64,000 nucleotides of DNA from an uncultured Caulobacterales bacterium. Its GTDB lineage: Bacteria > Pseudomonadota > Alphaproteobacteria > Caulobacterales > Maricaulaceae. The stretch's first letter is position 1. Every line of letters starts with the position of its first letter. The position numbers and the translations under genes are program-made. Of the stretch, positions 17,554 through 24,958 are shown piece after piece. The notes under the pieces were generated by a model, which was not told the origin of the DNA, ran no database searches, and saw nothing but the letters and a program-made list of their open reading frames with translations. The DNA lies in the NCBI GenBank assembly GCA_938009235.1, contig CALLIK010000012.1, forward strand, positions 16,079 through 80,078, written 5' to 3'.

Positions 17554-18144
17554 CTAAGGTTTTCCAAAACTCCATCTATGTGCGGGGCTGCGCCCAAGAT
17601 CGGCAACAGCGGCGCGATGAGCTTTAGTAGGATAGCCTTTGTGTCCTGACCATCCATATCCAGGGAAGCGTAAATCAGCTTCAGCCATAATACGGTCCCG
17701 TGTGACTTTTGAGACGATAGAGGCTGCTCCAATGGAGAGGCTCTTGGCGTCGCCCTTCACGATTGCGTGAGCGTTGCAATATAGATTTGGGGGCACGTGG
17801 TTTCCGTCAATTAAAGCGTAATCTACTGAAATATTTAAGTTTTCTACGGCGCGACGCATGGCTTCCATTGATGCCCAGAGGATATTGATGCGATCAATCT
17901 CGCCTGGTTCAGCGATTCCTATGCCGATTTGTGCACTTTCTGTTAAGATATTCAGGAGTCGTTCACGCGCTGGATGGGAAAGGGCCTTACTGTCATTCAG
18001 ACCATCCGGAATGTTTTCTGGGTCTAATATGACGGCGGCCGCGACAACTGGTCCCGAGAGGGGTCCGCGACCTGCCTCATCGACCCCGCAAATAATTCGG
18101 CCCTGATGTGCGCCAGCTTCGGTTTCATAGTTGAAATCAGGCAT
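17554..18144 (-). CDS. rnhB: Ribonuclease HII
   Basis: RNase HII nicks RNA in RNA-DNA hybrids and removes misincorporated ribonucleotides. The 196-residue form begins at the Met before PDFNYETEA. The catalytic block VDEAGRGPLSGPVVAAAV supplies the first Asp-Glu pair, NDSKAL follows, and the C-terminal HKGYPTKAH motif is present. A start 15 codons earlier (18189) is possible but unusual for the family. It converges on zapE with 25 bases between stops. Confidence 0.95.
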   Translation of the reverse strand: MPDFNYETEAGAHQGRIICGVDEAGRGPLSGPVVAAAVILDPENIPDGLNDSKALSHPARERLLNILTESAQIGIGIAEPGEIDRINILWASMEAMRRAVENLNISVDYALIDGNHVPPNLYCNAHAIVKGDAKSLSIGAASIVSKVTRDRIMAEADLRFPGYGWSGHKGYPTKAHRAAVADLGRSPAHRWSFGKP

Positions 18145-18268
18145 ATTTAGGCCGCGTTTTGGTGAAAAGAGTTTGTTGGCATAGCACATGCAAAAAATGC
18201 AGGTGCAGGGTTTATTAGGAAGATGAAGGTCTGCTAAAGACCTTTAACGATTTATGAAGGAGCTTTCC

Positions 18269-18682
18269 ATGTCCAAACTAAAAATTGCGGGTGTGACACT
18301 CGCGCTTGTATTCGCCGCAACGGGTTCAGCCTTTGCACAAGACGTTGCTGCTGATGAAGCGGCCGCTAAAGCCAAAATGCCATCTGTTGAAGGTATTGTG
18401 ACCAGCGCCGCCTCTTGTCAGTATGAAGGTGGTTTTCTGGGTAAAGTTGCTGATGCCAACGTATGTATGGCACCAATTCGCGCAGCAGAGTTTAGTACAC
18501 AGGCGTATGACGGCGAAGGCCAAGGCGTCATGAAGTGTTCTGGAAACGGCGCATTCACAAACGAATTATCTGGCAGCTATTGTCGTATCTATCTCGAAGC
18601 GAAGCCGCGTAAGAAGACACGTGCGGAACTAGAGGCAGAACTTGAGGCGATGACAGAAGCTGAGTTGGAAACAACAAACTAG
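18269..18682 (+). CDS. Secreted four-cysteine protein of unknown function
   Basis: A 137-residue protein with a classical signal peptide (residues 1-23, cleavage after AFA). The mature part contains four Cys (about residues 50, 66, 90 and 104) that may form two disulfides in the periplasm. It ends with a Lys-rich then Glu/Ala-rich helix (TRAELEAELEAMTEAELE). The AAGGAG at 18256-18261 is the ribosome site for the ATG at 18269, so the in-frame ATG at 18254 is not used. A terminator follows. No family is recognised. Confidence 0.8.
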   Translation: MSKLKIAGVTLALVFAATGSAFAQDVAADEAAAKAKMPSVEGIVTSAASCQYEGGFLGKVADANVCMAPIRAAEFSTQAYDGEGQGVMKCSGNGAFTNELSGSYCRIYLEAKPRKKTRAELEAELEAMTEAELETTN

Positions 18683-18708
18683 CGGTTACGCGACTACACA
18701 AACATTTG

Positions 18709-18740
18709 AAGCTCGGCGTCTTAGATACCGGGCTTTTTTT
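18709..18740 (+). terminator. Rho-independent terminator after the secreted Cys-rich gene
   Basis: An 8-bp stem (18709-18716 with 18728-18735, one G-T pair), an 11-base loop and a T run to 18740. Confidence 0.75.
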
Positions 18741-18777
18741 GTGGCCAAATGAAATTTGAAACGGCAAAGCATTCAAT

Positions 18778-19455
18778 GTGCTCGCTATTATTATTCCAAC
18801 ATTAAACACTGAAACCTGCTTGCCGTCTTTGTTGGCGCAGGCAGATGGCACTCGCCTTGTGATCAGTGACGGTGGATCGAAGGACGGAACCTTGAGCTTG
18901 GCACTGTCATCTGGTGCTGTCTTGTCGTGCGGGTCCTCAGGAAGAGGCGCGCAAATGGCACGCGGCGCAGAACTAGCTGGCGCAAATGATGATATCACGG
19001 CCTATCTCTTTCTACATGCAGACTGCCGACTTCCATCAGGGTGGCAGGCAATTACGCAGCAGGCCCTCAAGTCTCCGAACACGGCTTGGTATTTTCGCTA
19101 CAAGCCCGACCAATCTGGGGCAGGCGCTTCGTGGTTGCGGTTTATCGTCTGGATGCGGGGCTTTGGGTGGAACTTGCCCTATGGAGATCAGGGGCTCTTG
19201 ATACCGCGGGACATGTATGACGCCATTGGTGGATATGACCGCGAGAAACCTCTGTTTGAAGACGTTGATATTGTAGACCGTATCAAGGCGAAATTTGGCC
19301 GCAAGGCGCTACGCAAGTTACCCGTCCAATTGCGTACCGATATTTCTGATCACTTACGTGATGGGGTTTGGACGCGGGGCAGGCGGAATTTCAACTTGTT
19401 AAAATCCTATCGGCGCGGCGAGCCAATGGAAAATTTAGTTCGGGACTACACCTGA
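18778..19455 (+). CDS. TIGR04283 family glycosyltransferase
   Basis: A 225-residue GT2-fold glycosyltransferase. The N-terminal LAIIIPTLNTE and VISDGGSKDGT segments bind the nucleotide sugar, and FLHADCRLP supplies the DxD-like aspartate. The C-terminal GDQGLLIPRDMYDAIGGYD block is typical of TIGR04283, a family labelled arsenosugar biosynthesis glycosyltransferase in databases. That label rests on genomic association and the true substrate here is unknown. The start is a GTG. The next gene overlaps by one base and is its usual partner. Confidence 0.88.
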   Translation: MLAIIIPTLNTETCLPSLLAQADGTRLVISDGGSKDGTLSLALSSGAVLSCGSSGRGAQMARGAELAGANDDITAYLFLHADCRLPSGWQAITQQALKSPNTAWYFRYKPDQSGAGASWLRFIVWMRGFGWNLPYGDQGLLIPRDMYDAIGGYDREKPLFEDVDIVDRIKAKFGRKALRKLPVQLRTDISDHLRDGVWTRGRRNFNLLKSYRRGEPMENLVRDYT

Positions 19456-20042
19456 TGCGCCCTACACTTTTTGTCGTTGCGAAAGCGCCCATAATGGGCC
19501 GTGCGAAAACGCGCCTCGCGCGGGATATCGGTCCGGTACATGCCAAGCGTTTGTACCGCGCCATGATGGGGCAGGTCTTGCGGCAAGTCCGTGACCCACG
19601 TTGGGATACGGTTCTGGCTGTGACGCCGCCGCATTTACTAGGGCATGTTCCTGATTGGGAGGGTTATACTCAAATCCCGCAAGTTTCAGGATCATTGACA
19701 CCGCGTTTAGCGGCCTTGTTCGCGCGCAAGGGACCGACCCTGACGATTGGAACGGATTGCCCTCAGGTCAATGCGTCAGATATTGCGCAGGCATTTCGCG
19801 CGCTGAAGTCGCGTAAACATGTTTTTGGTCCCGCGAGTGATGGCGGGTTCTGGTTAATGGGAACGAATGGCCCATTGCCCGTTGATTTCTTTGAGGGCGT
19901 GCGGTGGTCGCACGCCGAAACATTATCTGATATTACGGCACGAACAGATGGCACGTTCGCGGTGCTTCGAATGCTAACCGATGTTGATGACCTTACGGCG
20001 CTTCAGGCGTATCGTCAGTCTTTTCGACCTCAGCACGAATAA
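19455..20042 (+). CDS. TIGR04282 family glycosyltransferase (DUF2064)
   Basis: A 195-residue protein with the nucleotidyl/glycosyltransferase A-like fold. VVAKAPIMGRAKTRLA at the N-terminus, the IGTDCPQV aspartate segment and GPASDGGFWLMG are the TIGR04282/DUF2064 signatures. The ATG at 19455 overlaps the TGA of the preceding glycosyltransferase, so the pair is translationally coupled. Its last 50 bases overlap tail-to-tail with the opposing metallo-beta-lactamase gene. Confidence 0.9.
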   Translation: MRPTLFVVAKAPIMGRAKTRLARDIGPVHAKRLYRAMMGQVLRQVRDPRWDTVLAVTPPHLLGHVPDWEGYTQIPQVSGSLTPRLAALFARKGPTLTIGTDCPQVNASDIAQAFRALKSRKHVFGPASDGGFWLMGTNGPLPVDFFEGVRWSHAETLSDITARTDGTFAVLRMLTDVDDLTALQAYRQSFRPQHE

Positions 20043-20829
20043 GCGCCAACGTACCGTCGATAAGTGACAGGTTTGCGCCTTGTCCGTGACCTGGGACAAC
20101 AACTTTGGCTTTCGGGTAAGTAGCTTTGACCCACTGTAAGCTTTCGCTCCATTTGCTCAGGTCTGCATCCTCAATATTTCCGAGGGATGCGACGCCCGAC
20201 CCCCTTACCGCACATCCCCCATAAAGAATGCCTGCGGAGGGTGCGTAAACGACTAAATTATCAGAGGCGTGGCCATGTCCGGGGTAGGCGACTTCTAGGC
20301 TTCCAACTTTTGTGCGAGACTTTGGCGCTTTTAACGCGGCTACCGATGTGTTCGGAGCAGGATATCCAGCTCTTGCCGCGAGGACGGGCGTGTCAGGATG
20401 CGTGAAGATTTTGACGCCTTGCCATTCCGCCGCATCAACACCTGCGGTGCGGTCTGCGTGGTGATGGGTGACGATCATTTTTGTAACGGGCTTTCCTGTC
20501 TCGCTGCGGACTTTCTCGATAAGAGATAGCGTCGCAAGCTCGCCCCATGCGCCGTCGACTAAGGTTACTTCTTCGCCCTCGACGACGACCAATCCGTTGG
20601 ACGAGATGGGCTTTTGACCCGGTAGTGTATAATTCGTCGTGTGAACCCAGATGTTATCTGCAATTTTCGACAGCGTAACAGGGTAGTCTGCCTGAATTTT
20701 GGTCATGACAGTTTCTTCTGCATTGTTTTTTGCATCTGGGGTATCTGCACCGCCGCAAGCCGTCAGCGCAAATGCAGTCGTTACGGCAGCAGCCGCCAGG
20801 AGAGAACGTTTCAACATAGGAAATCTCAT
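19993..20829 (-). CDS. Putative subclass B1 metallo-beta-lactamase, lipoprotein
   Basis: A 278-residue MBL-fold protein with a lipoprotein signal (lipobox LTAC, Cys25), as in NDM-type enzymes. All B1 zinc ligands can be placed. His122, His124 and Asp126 come from HHHADR, His187 from GHGHASDN, Cys206 from GGCAV and His248 from VPGHGQ. The Arg three residues after Cys206 matches the basic residue at BBL position 224. LGN (Asn218) matches BBL Asn233. SSNGLVVVEGEEVTLVDGAW resembles the start of B1 enzymes. These agree with beta-lactam hydrolysis in the periplasm, but activity is inferred. It is the last gene of a run with the UDG and RimK genes. A start four codons later (20817) is also possible. 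Confidence 0.85.
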   Translation of the reverse strand: MRFPMLKRSLLAAAAVTTAFALTACGGADTPDAKNNAEETVMTKIQADYPVTLSKIADNIWVHTTNYTLPGQKPISSNGLVVVEGEEVTLVDGAWGELATLSLIEKVRSETGKPVTKMIVTHHHADRTAGVDAAEWQGVKIFTHPDTPVLAARAGYPAPNTSVAALKAPKSRTKVGSLEVAYPGHGHASDNLVVYAPSAGILYGGCAVRGSGVASLGNIEDADLSKWSESLQWVKATYPKAKVVVPGHGQGANLSLIDGTLALIRAEVEKTDDTPEAP

Positions 20830-20877
20830 TTATAGTTGGGCGTCATTTTCCGCCATATAGCGGCGATGGATGAAAAC

Positions 20878-21621
20878 TTAAAGTGTGAGAAGTTTTTCGC
20901 GCAAGGTGAGCAAGTCGCGCCACGCATCTTTTTTCAATTCTGGACGGCGGATCAAGAAGGCAGGATGATAGAGCGGCATCGCAGGGTAAGTTGTGCCAGA
21001 AATCGTGACATCCTGCCATTGGCCGTGATTTTTCATAATGCCTGTGACGCCTGTCAGGGCGCTCATAGATGCTCCGCCCACAAGCAATATAACTTTGGGC
21101 TGCACGAGCTCGATATGTTTTTCTAGGAAGGGACGGCACAACGCAACGTCCTGCGGCGTAGGATTGCGGTCCTTGGGTAAGCGCCAATTTACGATATTTG
21201 TGGCGTAGAAATCATCTTCGCCTAGCGCAATCGCGCCCAACATGCGGTCCAGTAATTGACCTGATGGGCCGATGAAGGGCTTGCCTTGAATGTCTTCTTC
21301 TCGGCCGGGTGCTTCGCCGATGACCATTAAATTAGCCTCAGGGTTACCACGCGCGAAGACGACCTGACGCGCCGCGTCAGACAAAGCCCCCGCATCATAA
21401 TTATTCATGACGTCTTTTAAGGCGTCTAAGGTTCGAATTTTTGACAGCTCAGGTGCGACCACACTTGGTTTTTCCGCCGCAGGTGACGACGCGGCTAAGG
21501 GAGAGGCCGCTTTTACGAGAGGTCGTTTTTTGACACGTACAGGCCGCGCCGCAGGGACGTTCGGCACATCCACACCCATTTGGGCGTACCAATCCAGTAA
21601 TGACCGAAGGGCGCTATCCAT
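20878..21621 (-). CDS. Family 4-like uracil-DNA glycosylase
   Basis: A 247-residue protein of the UDG superfamily. Motif 1 is GEAPGREEDIQGKPFIGPSG, which contains the catalytic and uracil-pocket region, and the C-terminal motif is LYHPAFLIRRPE. Residues 20-60 are an Ala/Pro/Lys-rich linker. Family 4 enzymes normally hold a [4Fe-4S] cluster with four Cys. Here the first pair is missing (the position before the VVFARGNPEA strand reads YDAGALSDAA) and the third position reads NWRLPKDRNP. Only one candidate, in ALCRPFL, remains. It is probably co-transcribed with the rimK-like gene upstream (30 bases) and the lactamase gene downstream (48 bases). Confidence 0.88.
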   Translation of the reverse strand: MDSALRSLLDWYAQMGVDVPNVPAARPVRVKKRPLVKAASPLAASSPAAEKPSVVAPELSKIRTLDALKDVMNNYDAGALSDAARQVVFARGNPEANLMVIGEAPGREEDIQGKPFIGPSGQLLDRMLGAIALGEDDFYATNIVNWRLPKDRNPTPQDVALCRPFLEKHIELVQPKVILLVGGASMSALTGVTGIMKNHGQWQDVTISGTTYPAMPLYHPAFLIRRPELKKDAWRDLLTLREKLLTL

Positions 21622-21651
21622 TATGTGAGGCCCTCCTTTGGGATTTAATCA

Positions 21652-23055
21652 TTACTTTGAAGCCGTCTTAAACACGGTTCTGACATTTGCTTCAATACAG
21701 CCAATGATTTCTGCTGCTATATCTTTGCCTGTGGCTTTCGTGATGCCTTCTAATCCGGGGGAAGAATTTACCTCCAGTATTTTGGGGCCTTCGGATGATC
21801 GTAAAATATCAACACCTGCGACTTTTAACTTGAGAATTTTTGTTGCCTTAATAGCGGCTCGACGTTCTTCTTTGCTTAGCGTGGCCTTCTTTACGCTGCC
21901 GCCTTGATGGACGTTAGATCTGAACTCGCCGTCTTTGGCCGTACGCATCATGGCGCCGACGACTTTTCCGTCGATAACGAAGCAACGAAGATCGGACCCG
22001 CCAGCTTCTTTGACGAATTCTTGTACTAAGAAATGCGCATTTAAACCGCGGAAAGCATCAATGATGGCGCTGGCGGCGGCGCGGGTTTCTGCCAATACAA
22101 CGCCTTTGCCTTGTGTGGATTCGAGAAGTTTGACGACAACAGGTGCGCCGCCCACAAGGTCCAAAATGCCCTGTGTATCATGCGAGGACTTGGCGAAGGC
22201 TGTGACAGGCATATTTAACCCGTTCTGAGACAGCACTTGATGTGCGAGAAGTTTGTCGCGACTGGCTCCAATTGGCTGCGCATTGTTCAAACAAAATACG
22301 CCCATGGCTTCGAATTGCCGCACAATAGCCATGCCGTAAAAGGTCAACCTTGATCCAATCCGGGGGATAATTGCATCGTAGCGAGGCAGGGGGGAACCGT
22401 CATAATAGACGTCCGGTTTATGCGCGTTAATCGACATGTAACAGCGAGAGGTATAGATCATGTCGACGACATGGCCGCGCGCTTCGGCAGCTCTGACCAT
22501 CTCGGTGTTGGAGTAATTATTTGGTTCTTGCGTGAGAATACCTATCCGAAGCGGTCGCAAAGGAATGGCCTTTTTGCCCTGTTTTCGTTTGTAAACATCA
22601 TAAGATAAAACAGGTTGTTGGAAAGACAGAGTTGGTGTGACGGTCACATCTTCGCTCAATGCTGAACGGCCCAATAACATGCGGTAGCCCATGGTTTCCC
22701 TATTTGTTAGGGAGATTTCGATGGGCCATTTTTTATCTCCAACACTGAGGTCAGCTGCAATAATGTAACGAAGTTCAGTGGATCCGTTTGAGGATGTGAC
22801 ACTTCGGCGATCTAGAACTTTGGCAGAGCATATAACTTCGACTGTAGGGTTACTTGGATCAGGGTGCATGATGAACCGAACTTGCGGTTTTTCATCCGTA
22901 CCAAATGGTTCAATTGCAACAGCATGCAGCGCAGATGTACGGGCGCCAGTATCTACTTTTGCTTTGATTGCAGGGAGCGATAACCCAGGCAGAGATACCC
23001 ATTCCTCCCAGCCCAAGACTTGCAAGGCTGGTGTGTTCTCATTTAAATCAGTCAT
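21652..23055 (-). CDS. RimB-RimK fusion: retropepsin-like protease domain plus glutamate ligase
   Basis: A 467-residue two-domain protein. Residues 10-150 form a RimB-type (PF05618) domain with the aspartic-protease-like signature KVDTGARTSALHA. Residues 170-460 form a RimK-type ATP-grasp ligase: an N-terminal RIGILTQEPNNYSN part, then VKLLESTQGKGVV and the metal-binding ILEVNSSPGLEGI. RimK adds glutamates to the C-terminus of ribosomal protein S6, and RimB is linked to the same system in Pseudomonas. The fusion suggests ligase and protease act on one target. Whether S6 is that target here is unknown. It heads a minus-strand run with the UDG and lactamase genes. Confidence 0.9.
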   Translation of the reverse strand: MTDLNENTPALQVLGWEEWVSLPGLSLPAIKAKVDTGARTSALHAVAIEPFGTDEKPQVRFIMHPDPSNPTVEVICSAKVLDRRSVTSSNGSTELRYIIAADLSVGDKKWPIEISLTNRETMGYRMLLGRSALSEDVTVTPTLSFQQPVLSYDVYKRKQGKKAIPLRPLRIGILTQEPNNYSNTEMVRAAEARGHVVDMIYTSRCYMSINAHKPDVYYDGSPLPRYDAIIPRIGSRLTFYGMAIVRQFEAMGVFCLNNAQPIGASRDKLLAHQVLSQNGLNMPVTAFAKSSHDTQGILDLVGGAPVVVKLLESTQGKGVVLAETRAAASAIIDAFRGLNAHFLVQEFVKEAGGSDLRCFVIDGKVVGAMMRTAKDGEFRSNVHQGGSVKKATLSKEERRAAIKATKILKLKVAGVDILRSSEGPKILEVNSSPGLEGITKATGKDIAAEIIGCIEANVRTVFKTASK

Positions 23056-23173
23056 AGTAGAGTCTTATTCTGTATTTCTGCGTTGATCTGGCGGTAGAGA
23101 TGCTTGTCGCGCGATGCCTGAGCCGTTAGAGCATAGGACAATAAGTACATACCGCGAAGGCCAAAGATCGACA

Positions 23174-24877
23174 ATGTATAATCTAGACCAAACAAGCGCC
23201 GCATTCACCGTTGAAGACTCTACTGTCGAGCGCGAGTCTATGGAGTATGATGTTGTCATCGTTGGTGCGGGACCTGCGGGCCTTTCCGCTGCGATTCGTT
23301 TGAAGCAAAACAACCCTGAAACGACCGTCGTCGTGCTTGAAAAAGGGTCCGAAGTTGGCGCGCATATTTTATCAGGGGCTGTGCTCGACCCAAAAGGTAT
23401 TCGTGAATTATTTCCTGATTTTGAGACCATGGACGGATGTCCAATCAAGACCGAAGTTAAAGCCGATAAGTTTTATGTTTACGGGCCTGCGGGCGCGCTG
23501 CGGATTCCTGAATTTGTTCTACCGCCGTTGATGCATAATCACGGCAACTACATTGTCTCCATGGCGAATGTTTGCCGCTGGTTGGCGGAACAAGCTGAAG
23601 GCCTTGGTGTCGAGGTTTTCCCTGGGATGGCCTGTTCAGCACTGGTTTACCGCGAAGATGGTTCCGTCAAAGGTGTCGTGGCCGGTGAGTTCGGATTTCA
23701 GAAAGATGGCTCCAAAGGTCCAGGCTATGAGCCAGGCATGGAGCTACACGGTAAATATGTGATGTTGGGTGAGGGCGCTCGCGGATCATTGTCTAAAGTT
23801 GCGATTGCTAAATATAATCTAGACGAGGGCACGCAGCCATCAAAATTCGGTCTGGGCATGAAAGAAATTTGGGAAATTGATCCAGTCAAACATAGCGAAG
23901 GCACAGTCGTGCATTCTGCGGGTTGGCCGCTCGGGTGGAAACAGGGCGGAGGCTCATTCATGTACCATGCCGAAAACAATCAAGTCTTCCTCGGCATGAT
24001 TGTCGATTTGAATTACGAAAACCCGAACATGTATCCCTATATGGAATTCCAAAAATGGAAGACCCATCCAGATATAGCTGACTTGTTAGAAGGCGGTAAA
24101 CGCGTGGCGTATGGCGCGCGTGTTGTGACCAAGGGCGGTATTCAATCTGTGCCTCAGGTCGCGTTCCCTGGTGGCGCGCTGCTTGGCTGTACGGCAGGTC
24201 TCGTCAATTTGCCGCGTATCAAGGGTAATCACAATGCGATGCTTTCGGGCATTCACGCGGCGGATGCTGCGACGAAGGCCCTCGCGTCTGGCCGCTCTGG
24301 TGATACGCTCGAAGACTATGATCACATGTTGCACGACGGACCGATTGGTGAAGACCTTCGCCCTGTTCGCAATGTTGCGCCTTTGAATGCTCGCTTTGGA
24401 CCTTTCCTCGGCGGTATGTTGATGGGAGGCGTTGATATGTGGGCCGCAAGCCTCTTGAAGTTCAATCTTTTCGGCACATTGGGCCACAAAAAAGATGACG
24501 CTGGCTCAACCAAAAAATTGGGTAAGTTCAAGCCTATTGATTACCCGAAGCCAGATGGCGTTTTGACATTTGACCGCCTGACCAATGTGTCCTTTACGGC
24601 GACGAACCATGGTGAAGAACAACCTAGTCATTTGCGCCTCATTGACGACTCCATTCCGATCACTGTTAACTTGCCTGACTATGACGAGCCTGCTGTTCGA
24701 TATTGTCCTGCTGGTGTTTACGAGGTCTTGACCGATGATGATGGCTCTAACCCGCGTTTCAATATCAACGCGCAGAACTGCATCCATTGTAAGACATGTG
24801 ATATTAAAGACCCGTCGCGCAATATCGTCTGGACCGTTCCTGAAGGCGGTGGTGGTCCCAACTACCCAAATATGTAA
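23174..24877 (+). CDS. Electron transfer flavoprotein-ubiquinone oxidoreductase
   Basis: ETF-QO takes electrons from ETF, reduced by acyl-CoA and other dehydrogenases, and passes them to ubiquinone at the inner membrane. The FAD motif is VVIVGAGPAGLSAAIRLKQN. A central membrane-binding and quinone region follows. The C-terminal [4Fe-4S] ligands are in CPAGVYEV and NCIHCKTCDIKDP. Homologues start close to the ERESMEYDVVIVG segment. I chose the ATG at 23174 (567 residues); an ATG at 23114 would add 20 residues, and a shorter start at the Met of MEYDVV is possible. It is divergent from the rimK-like gene. Confidence 0.95.
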   Translation: MYNLDQTSAAFTVEDSTVERESMEYDVVIVGAGPAGLSAAIRLKQNNPETTVVVLEKGSEVGAHILSGAVLDPKGIRELFPDFETMDGCPIKTEVKADKFYVYGPAGALRIPEFVLPPLMHNHGNYIVSMANVCRWLAEQAEGLGVEVFPGMACSALVYREDGSVKGVVAGEFGFQKDGSKGPGYEPGMELHGKYVMLGEGARGSLSKVAIAKYNLDEGTQPSKFGLGMKEIWEIDPVKHSEGTVVHSAGWPLGWKQGGGSFMYHAENNQVFLGMIVDLNYENPNMYPYMEFQKWKTHPDIADLLEGGKRVAYGARVVTKGGIQSVPQVAFPGGALLGCTAGLVNLPRIKGNHNAMLSGIHAADAATKALASGRSGDTLEDYDHMLHDGPIGEDLRPVRNVAPLNARFGPFLGGMLMGGVDMWAASLLKFNLFGTLGHKKDDAGSTKKLGKFKPIDYPKPDGVLTFDRLTNVSFTATNHGEEQPSHLRLIDDSIPITVNLPDYDEPAVRYCPAGVYEVLTDDDGSNPRFNINAQNCIHCKTCDIKDPSRNIVWTVPEGGGGPNYPNM

Positions 24878-24958
24878 CGCTAAGATTCACTAAAAAAAGA
24901 TGACGATATTTCGGTGCCGTCATCAATCTCTATTTCTCGTGCGCCATAGAAAGTTGTC

